Below are positions 25,601 to 34,600 of a stretch of DNA of 64,000 bases, piece after piece. The stretch covers positions 186,001-250,000 of the forward strand of contig JAHQIW010000071.1 in assembly GCA_019055375.1 (NCBI GenBank), written 5' to 3'. Numbering within the stretch: the stretch's first letter is position 1; each line of letters begins with the position of its first letter. The translations under genes were made by a program, and so were the position numbers. Below the pieces are notes generated by a model, which made no database searches, was not told where the DNA came from, and saw nothing but the letters and a program-made list of their open reading frames with translations. Origin of the DNA: Parelaphostrongylus tenuis. Its lineage: Eukaryota; Nematoda; Chromadorea; Rhabditida; Metastrongylidae.

Positions 25601-28600
25601 GAGAATTAATATTGCCGTAAACAACTATCATAGCACATTGCTGGCAAAAAAGGTAAGAATGAAAGAGAGTCATCAGCCTACAATAATAAAAAAAAACGTG
25701 AGCACATAGATGGTCCGTCATCTTATGCAAGGGTTCCAACAGGTATTCCATTTCACTGTTATGTTAGGGTCGTCTGACTTTAGCTACTATGAGACGATGT
25801 AGCTTTTTTCCATGTTTACGCTTTCAAGTTCTATTTTCCAAAGAGTTCGAAGATCACCGCTCCACGTCGCTCACGAGTCTCCATCGCAGGTTGTCGTTAA
25901 ACTATTGAACGTTTCTTTTCCTTTGGATCCAAAAATAGTCGTTTCAAGGAGTTCCCACCATAGACCGTCGATGAACTTGCTGAAGCCGAATAAAGCTTGC
26001 CGAACGACTAGAATTTGTCTACGACAACAACGATTTGAAATGATTAGTCAACCGACCACCGATCGAAGGCGTCGACGTGTTCGTGTTCGAATTCCCATAG
26101 CGCAGAATGATAATGCAAAAATTTTAAAAAAAGCTTAGATAATTGGGTGCCAAGGAAAACATGGCCGTATGACTTACATTTGCTGCTGAATTTGCTGAAT
26201 GTACATCTGGAGGATTTCATCTCCTTCGCCCATAGCTAAGCGTCTCTCGATCATTCGCTTACGCCTCAACAACTGGAGCAAATCGGTACCGCGGAACTGA
26301 AACGTCAGGGTGAGCACTTCATTCAAGCAAGTCAATGAAATGGCTAAATTTTTGAACTATCAAACACTAATCGCTGATGATCAATGGACGAATCCCTATT
26401 AATAGTATAACTTAATGGTCCATTTACTTTGTCAATATGCAGTATTCATTTCCCTATGTTATGAATTTAAAACTTTCGTCGATACTATCATTCTTAGTTC
26501 TACAGCTTGGCTAGTGCATATATACTATTTATTTACACGGCCCGTTATCTCATGATTACTGTGCGAATCCCAATACTTTCAGAATATATTTCGCTCCCTC
26601 CCGTTCATAGCTATCAAGGTCCTCGAACGTATTGCATGTTATTTTGACTGCTGTTCATGAATTTAGCCTTTCACGAATTTCTTGGTATACCGGTCAAGTC
26701 ATGCAACCTTGCATTGCTAAGGATATCCAGGCCGAGGCGTTACCAGGTGATGAGGTGATTGAATAAATGTTATAGGAAGGTAAAACCAGCATTTTGCTTT
26801 CCTGATAACTTCCACTACTAACCACTTGACCACCGCTTGACTAGTACAATATTGATGATCGATTTCATTATCGATGAATATATGAGGCTGTTCTCTCATT
26901 ACCGTAAGCCTTATCATTTGATGTAACAGTGTGAACTCTCTACTTCTTGTTCTCTATTTTTCCATCAGTAACTTTCTTTCGATTAGAAATTTTTTGAAAT
27001 CTCCATTACATGACACGTGCTAATATTTCAGACTAACCTTTCTACCGAAGTAGTGAATTTTCTGAATATACTGTATTCCAACCAAATCAATACACATCGT
27101 TGTCACAGCTAAGCCAATACCAAGATATGCAAGCATTAAAATGATATAACTGCAAAAAAGGAGATGTTTCAACATCAAATACATCTTTGAGAAAACGATT
27201 AAACTTTCTGTTGCGTTGACAAATACCTTACCACTTCATTTTCTATTCAAGACAAACAAAAATTTTGAAAAAATGGACTCACTCGTGATTTTCAGGGACG
27301 ATATCGCCAAATCCAATCGTTGGTCAGTGAAATGAATGCTGGAAATTATTTCTTACACTACATTCAGTCCAGATTTTTGACTCTAAGATGAAAATGTCTT
27401 TTTTCACATGTTTTTTTTTCACGGAAAGCATTTATTCCACAATGTGGTGTTGAATGCTCTACACTTACTAGCCTATTTGTGAACATTACAGTAATTTGTC
27501 ATGACATCAGAGCACAAGCTCTTGTGAAATGCTTAGAAATAATACTTAAAAAGTTGTGATTTTTATGAAACCTACTAATCAATTTGTAGCATTGGATCAC
27601 TGTAAACCTACTTTACGCTCTCTCCAAACTTATGAATAATGCACAAGCTTTATGCACAACTCACAGTAATAAAATGCATCCATATATGTCCATCCCTCAA
27701 GAAATGAGAACAAAACTCCACCAAAGGCAATATAAAGCTAAAATTTATGAAATTAATAGACGCTTGATAGAGAGGAGTTCGAAACATATTTGTAAAACGG
27801 AAAAGAAGTGTAGAGTTATTTTTCGCCTGCCTACAAGGAAAGGGAAAACCATCTTTAGAAAATACAGTTGCTGAAGGAGAAGTTCGATATATTCATGGAA
27901 GTACAAGATCTCCTCAAGAAGCGATGTCAGACAAACAGTAGGTTCGTGACTACTAGCCGCTTTATTGCAACGCTATGGGCAGTTTAAAATACTGGCTTCA
28001 AAAATTATAAGGAATTAGAAATTCACCAAAAGTATGGTGAACACCATAAAAACAGGAACTTCCGTTTTGTCCATAACCAATTCTTCCCAGTCAACTGTTG
28101 GTGTACTAGTTGTCTGTGATTCAGCATCATCGGATTCTGTAAAATATCGACCACGTTCAAATTCTTCTATAGTGGGAAAGCAACGGGATGGGTGGGCACA
28201 TTATTATAGAGCGACACTTTTCTATCAATTCAACAATGTAAGAGTTGAGCCACAAGACATTTGAAAAATATTGATAGCTAAGGTGAGAAGAATTTGCTTA
28301 CCTTTATTGAGACCTCGAAACCGTCGCCAACGACTGTGAAGCAATGACCGTGCCTTCTTCATCTCTCTATACAGCCATATTGTACATTCAGAAAGAAATT
28401 TTCCCAAATCTGAAATGGCAACAATGATTTCCATTTGCAAAACAATAGTGTGGCGATCTTCGTGACCCTGATGTAGCACAACTTTTGGTAGCTCTGGAGG
28501 GCGGTGAGAAAGAAAGAAGATCTGATGCCTTTCCGTTACCATCACCCTGTTTCAACTCCTTGATAAAAACGAGACTTATTTTGTTTAAAGTTTTAGTATT

Positions 28601-31600
28601 TATTCGATAGCTTGAACGCGGGATTTCGACGATTTCAATGGCATACCTAGTTTTGATGAAAATTTCTTAGTGTGTTGTAGCTAACCGGAAGAAAACTGGG
28701 TTTCGCAAACGGCACGCACTCTTTGCTCTGGTATGTGGATGGGATATCGCAACATTGACACCAAGTCGCAGTGCTTTTGTACCATAACGGTTATTTGCTT
28801 TTGTAAAATAACGGTTGAATTATTTGACAGTATAAATTCAAATGATTGGTGCTAGGTGTATAGAAACTCTTTTCTACTGCTCGGTGAGCAAAGGCTTCTC
28901 ATTTTGATTTTATTTTGCGAAAACTCGTTCGGTAATAAGCCTGCATCGAACGATTCAAATCGGCGACCCTTCAAAGTGCTACATTAATCGGATCTCGTCG
29001 TGGCTCTTGTAGGCAAAGTTAGGCTGGTGAAGATGAGTTAGCACAACTAAACCAGGTTCGGTTGCCAGATTGCGAGCTTTTGACGACTGTTCATCTTCCA
29101 AAACAGCAATCAAGTCTTCGTTGTTCAACCCTGTCGCACGTTCTGAATGGGGCTTGTCTTCGAGCTCTAGATTCCGGCATTGAGAAGCGTTGAAACAAGC
29201 GCCCAGCGGCAGATTTGCTTGTTGTGCCTTCCCCTTCAACTTCATTGATTTCATCGACTGCAGCTCGCTGTGAAGGATGAAATAAGGACCAATAATATCT
29301 TGGTGGTGAAAACCCAAATCAGAAAGTGTAATATTTCCATGATCTGCAAAGAAGTTATCTCATGATTATTAAAGTGGCTCAATATTTTCTTTCCAACCGT
29401 AGTGACAATTAGCGCAAGCCACATGTGAACTGCTCTGCCTGATGAATGAGCGCCAAGTGTAGAACCTAACGTTCTTCTAGTTGCTACACCGCAATGAGAA
29501 GGGCTTATCAAGAACAAAATAAACCAGTGAGATCGCCGAGATTTAAGCTAACGAATCGTGACCGAATATCTAGGAGGGAAGCTATGACCACCGAAAAATG
29601 CCCGAGTGTTCGATATGATTTTCTTTCCATTGCTTCAGCAAACTAAAGAAAAATTCTTTGCAAAAATCAAGCACACCATTGGAATTGTCGAAGTTTAAGC
29701 TAACGAGTAGTTACTAGACTCAAACAAGTAATAAGGTCTTTAAAGCAAGAGGGTGAAACTAGGTGGAGATAACGGGAATGATCCAAGAATTTACTTGCAC
29801 CCGCCAAAGTCTGTCGACGGTAAAGGAACGCTAGTATTCAAGATGATTTTTCTTGACACTTTTTTTGATCCGTTCTAACATAACAGATTCAGGAAAAGAA
29901 GAGATTGACCTCCAATTGTGATAATGGCTAGTGGAGCACCGAACAGTGCGAAAACTACGCAAGCGATCCGACCAGATGATGTCGCGGGAACAATGTTTCC
30001 ATAGCCTGAACATTTTGTTTTCGAAATGCGCATGTAAAAAAATTCAAAAAGAGATATGTTGTAATTATGTTATCAACTTCCCCTTCTCGAATTTTCTTCT
30101 CTCTGAAAATCACAGCATTGGAACAGGGATGCTTTTAAGGTTCAATCCGACTTTTTAGAATTGTCTCCACGTCTTGTGGTTTATTGACACATGGTTGGCT
30201 GAGTATCAAACTTTAACATGATACTGTGAATTTCATCACTTAATAACACAACAAAAACTAAATAGAAGCTCGACCAGCTCATTTGAAAATCAATCTAATG
30301 GAAATTCCATGCTTTAGAAAAGTCGGATGAGCTGTCGTTGATCCCTTCTTTCTGAACATATGAAGAAGATGTCTCATACGAAAACATGAGGGTGCACTCT
30401 TAAACAACGTCAGTCGATTAGGCAGCTCCGGCGAGGGATGAACACGAGTGGGGTTTTGACTTGTGCCCTTTCAACTTACTATGTTATTAATAGCATACAA
30501 AGGATACAGTATACTTTACTAGTAACTTTTTTACATTGAAAAGTTGAAAAAAACCAATGGTGATCTAACCACTGTTCACAAAGTTATAAAAGAACAAAAG
30601 ACTAAAAATAACCGATAGTAGCCATGGTGGTGGCAGCAAAAAACAACGCGCTACTGGCCGTCCACATTTTATCTCCTTTTTCACTGCGTAATTTGGTGTT
30701 TCTGGAAAAGAAGAATCATTTTCGCCTTCAAAATAACTAATATGTTGGTCGATCGTCAATGATTCTGAGTTGGGACGATCTTCTGTAGGACTAGGAGTGC
30801 ACAAAGGATAGCAACTTCTGATCATTTTCTCAACAGTAAATCTTTTATTTTCGTGCTACTTCTCACAATTTTCGTAGAGAAATAAACGAACGCACTACTG
30901 ACTTACATCTCGAATCAAAATCAAAAAGCATAATTTTGAAAACAAAGTTTTTCTGTTTCACCTATGTCTCTTCGAACGATCCAATTCTCCCACTTTAATC
31001 GCTCAGTACTGGGAACAACATGCACGTCAGCATATCTACAATACCACAAAGTTTCATAAGATTCTCCACTTTTAAGATTTCCATAGAGCAGCGCTTACCT
31101 CACAAACTGTTCTTTAAACGCTCTATAAATTTTATCATTGAATCGATATAATTCTTTCTCAATAGAATCTCTCCAAATTTTCTCACTACCTCGTCCTGAA
31201 AAACAATTTCAGAGAAAGTGAATGATAGGAAATAAGTCTATTGACCGACCCTTATTCTGTAGTCTTTTTGGCTTGCACCTTCTTTCACATCACGCTACTA
31301 ATATTCAATATTGAATAGAGCGCGCGTGGCGCAGTGGTTAGAGGCGTCATGCAACACACTCGTAGTTGATGATTTCACCTTGAGCTCAAATCTCACCAAG
31401 CCCTTGATCTCCAATCAAAATGGTATTAAACATGTCTCTGAGGTTAGCAGCACTGACTTGATACATCGGTAGGCTACTACGAGCCATTCTAAAGCCCAAA
31501 TATGCATCCAATCACAGTGGTGCTATGGAGTCGGATGCGTGATGCATTTTATCCCTCGTGGATTGATCAGCGCGAAATCTTTGTCCCTTTAGCTTCATGG

Positions 31601-34600
31601 TTATCGAATAAAGAAAAAAGACTGATTGAAAACTATAACTAGCAACTGTTTGGAAAGAAAATGAAAAATTTCAAGAAGGTATTTATTCTTAACGAACTCA
31701 CCATCTTGAATCATCGAGATCAGATTATTTCGCATGTCACCAATCAACGCTTTGCCGACTGCTTTCAGCTGTATGAAAAAGTCGATGCTGATTAGAAACT
31801 TGATAGAGAAAAATTTGAGCTATGTAATTTAGAAAATTTCACTTGGTCGGATTATTTCTACAAAATCTCAACAATTTTTCGTTTGTGGGCGCTTATGATG
31901 TGTCCTAGTATGTTCTTTGGACTAATTGATATTGTGTATTAGCTACTGAAGTATTCCGACTATCAACTAGTGAAGCATTGTAAATAGCTCTGAATTAGTT
32001 ATTTTTTGCAGAAATATCATATATAAAGGTGAGATATGATTATGGGAGATAAGCGTTGATCTTTCAACTCTTTAGGGGCCGAGTCTACATCGCTAGCGAA
32101 AATTTTCTCCTATACTCCTAATAATCATCCACTGGCTCTCGCTAACTCCAGCATTTTACTTGTTTATTTGAGTCCCTTTACTGCGCTGTACTAGCGGTTG
32201 TAAAATTATGTTTCACGCTCGGTTTGCTCCATTCACTCGAATAGAGGCTAAAATGGCTTTATAGTATATGCGTAGTAACCATTTGATAGCATTAATCTTG
32301 CTGATGTGAACTCAATTTGGATTTTAAAGAGTTTTCGAAAGGTGCTGTGTAAGAGATAAATTTACGCTTCAACCTCAAGGTTTTCTTCGCGCTGAGAGGG
32401 TGGAATTCGTGATGTGTTTAAACTTACGAAAATTTTGGTAACTTTTTCCTTCGGAAAAACGAAAAAATTTCCCTAATAAAATATTCAACCAAAATCGCTG
32501 CCGCTCAAATCGCATTGCGCGCAACTATTCTAACTGCTGCCCCAAAAAGAACGTGATCTTCTTTATCCTTTGAAAAGTTTTTCTCCGTTTCAAAGAGCAG
32601 TTCTTCCGTATTTGTAGAAAAGAGCTTGCTCTGACTTCTGTAGATACTAGCTTTTAAATTCCACTTTATAATACTGAACAAATCTGCTATGAGATCAGGC
32701 AACGAACCAAATGCATCAAGTAGAAAACGTAATCTTTTATCCACTTTTAGAGCAACTGCATGGGAGTCTTTTTGAAAATCAATTCTAGTTTGAGATTTTC
32801 GAAATTGATGAAAAAGATCTATTTAGAAATCAAGCAAAAGATCAAAATTGTCGCTCCTTAAGCTACCAAACAACTTCAAAAAACTTTAGTGAAGCTGCTC
32901 ACCGGGGCGAGAGAATGTGTTTCTTCAAATCCTTTGATGAGAAGAAAAGAAAAAGGGCTAAAACGATCGCACTGCATCCATTACAAATGATCACTGTATT
33001 CAATTGAGAGTATATTTTCAATTTCCGTAAAAAAAACAAGCTCCATAACTTTGAATTTCACTAACTAATTGCTGCATTTTCAAGTGATTTCTAAGTATTC
33101 AAATAATTTGATTAGCGATAATGCATTCAATCGATAACACTGAGGCGGAAACACAAACTCGAAACAACGCCTAAGATCATTCTTGTCATAAAAGTTTCTC
33201 ATGTCGTTTTCATTTTATTATGGTTTTTCCTCAGATAGTGGTTGACCACCGATTACTTTATCTTATTTACCTTTGTTCAGTTGGTAAATTAGATATCTCT
33301 TATATGAATAAATTATCTCTCCAATTTTTTATTCGACTGAGAAATCGGCAAAACGAAATCGACAATTTCTTGACGGATGATAAACTTGATTCTTTTGCGT
33401 TATTGTGATCCATTTTTTGTAGAAGTCTCTTTTCCTGGACAACGATTTTCGAGCAAGATTTTAGTGATTATACGAAAGCTCGAATTTTAGTCAACTCAAA
33501 AGTAAACGTGGTTCTGAAAAACCTTCTTAGTGCGCTGAATAGCAAATATAAAACTGGGTTTCGCACGCGGTGCATGTTGTCGGGAGCATTTTCATTGTTT
33601 ATTCAAAACCTTTCTCACTTCCCGTGAATAATTTTAGGTTTTTTTGTGTTGAATTTGTAGAATAAGCTTTATTCTATCATTCTGTTGGCTTATGCAAATC
33701 ACTTTATTATTACATAGATTAGCAAACCCCTGCTGAGCCCATAGCTAATAGCTTAAGACTATGCATAAAAGCCAGATGAACGTGTAGAACACTGGAAATC
33801 TGGAGCATCAGAATTATACGTTCTATCTTAGGTCTTTGCCAAAGCAAAGAAATGACTCTAAATTGAAAAATAAGAATGCGTCACATGTGAATTGCGCTGC
33901 GTGATCGATCAACCTTTACCGAAAAGCGTTGACTCCGAGTGTACAACTTGATCTTCTTATGCTCTTACAGCGCTCTATAAAAGTCTTTCCAAAAGCAATT
34001 CGTTCTAGAATCGCTGAAATTGTGCTATCCTAAGATTACTTTGAATGGGATTAAAACTTACAAACCCTAGCCGTGCAAGCAAAGCTCTTCAAGACTCCGA
34101 GTGTGAAACTCAATTTTATTTTCGCTGCTACAGCACTTCAAGGAGTATTTTACAAAAAATAACTGTACTTTTGAAATTTAAGAACTTCAACTATCGAATT
34201 ATAAGTGAAAGTCTGAAGAAAAATAGGAAAATGTCGTTGTCCTCATAGAGCAATTGTTGGGCCCTGATAAGGGAGAGGAACCATTGAGTCTAACGGGGCA
34301 CTGTGGTCGAGAGGTTTCTGATCCTCGGCGCGGCTCTGCGTGGAATTGATCTCACACCCTCGCAACACTCTCCGGCAATCAATCACGAACTCCCTACGGA
34401 ATGCGCCGTCCTGGCTATCCTCAAGATTGCAAGTAGACGTGCTCGACCAGTGTTCTAAGACATTGTGAAGAAGATGAAATCCTCAAGCAAGCAATGAAAC
34501 GAATCGAGTGCTAGATGTTCTGGGAAGAGCGTAGTAAAAAGAAGCATGACTTGAAATTTCATCGTGGCAAACGGAAATCATGACGTGTATAGAAATCAAA

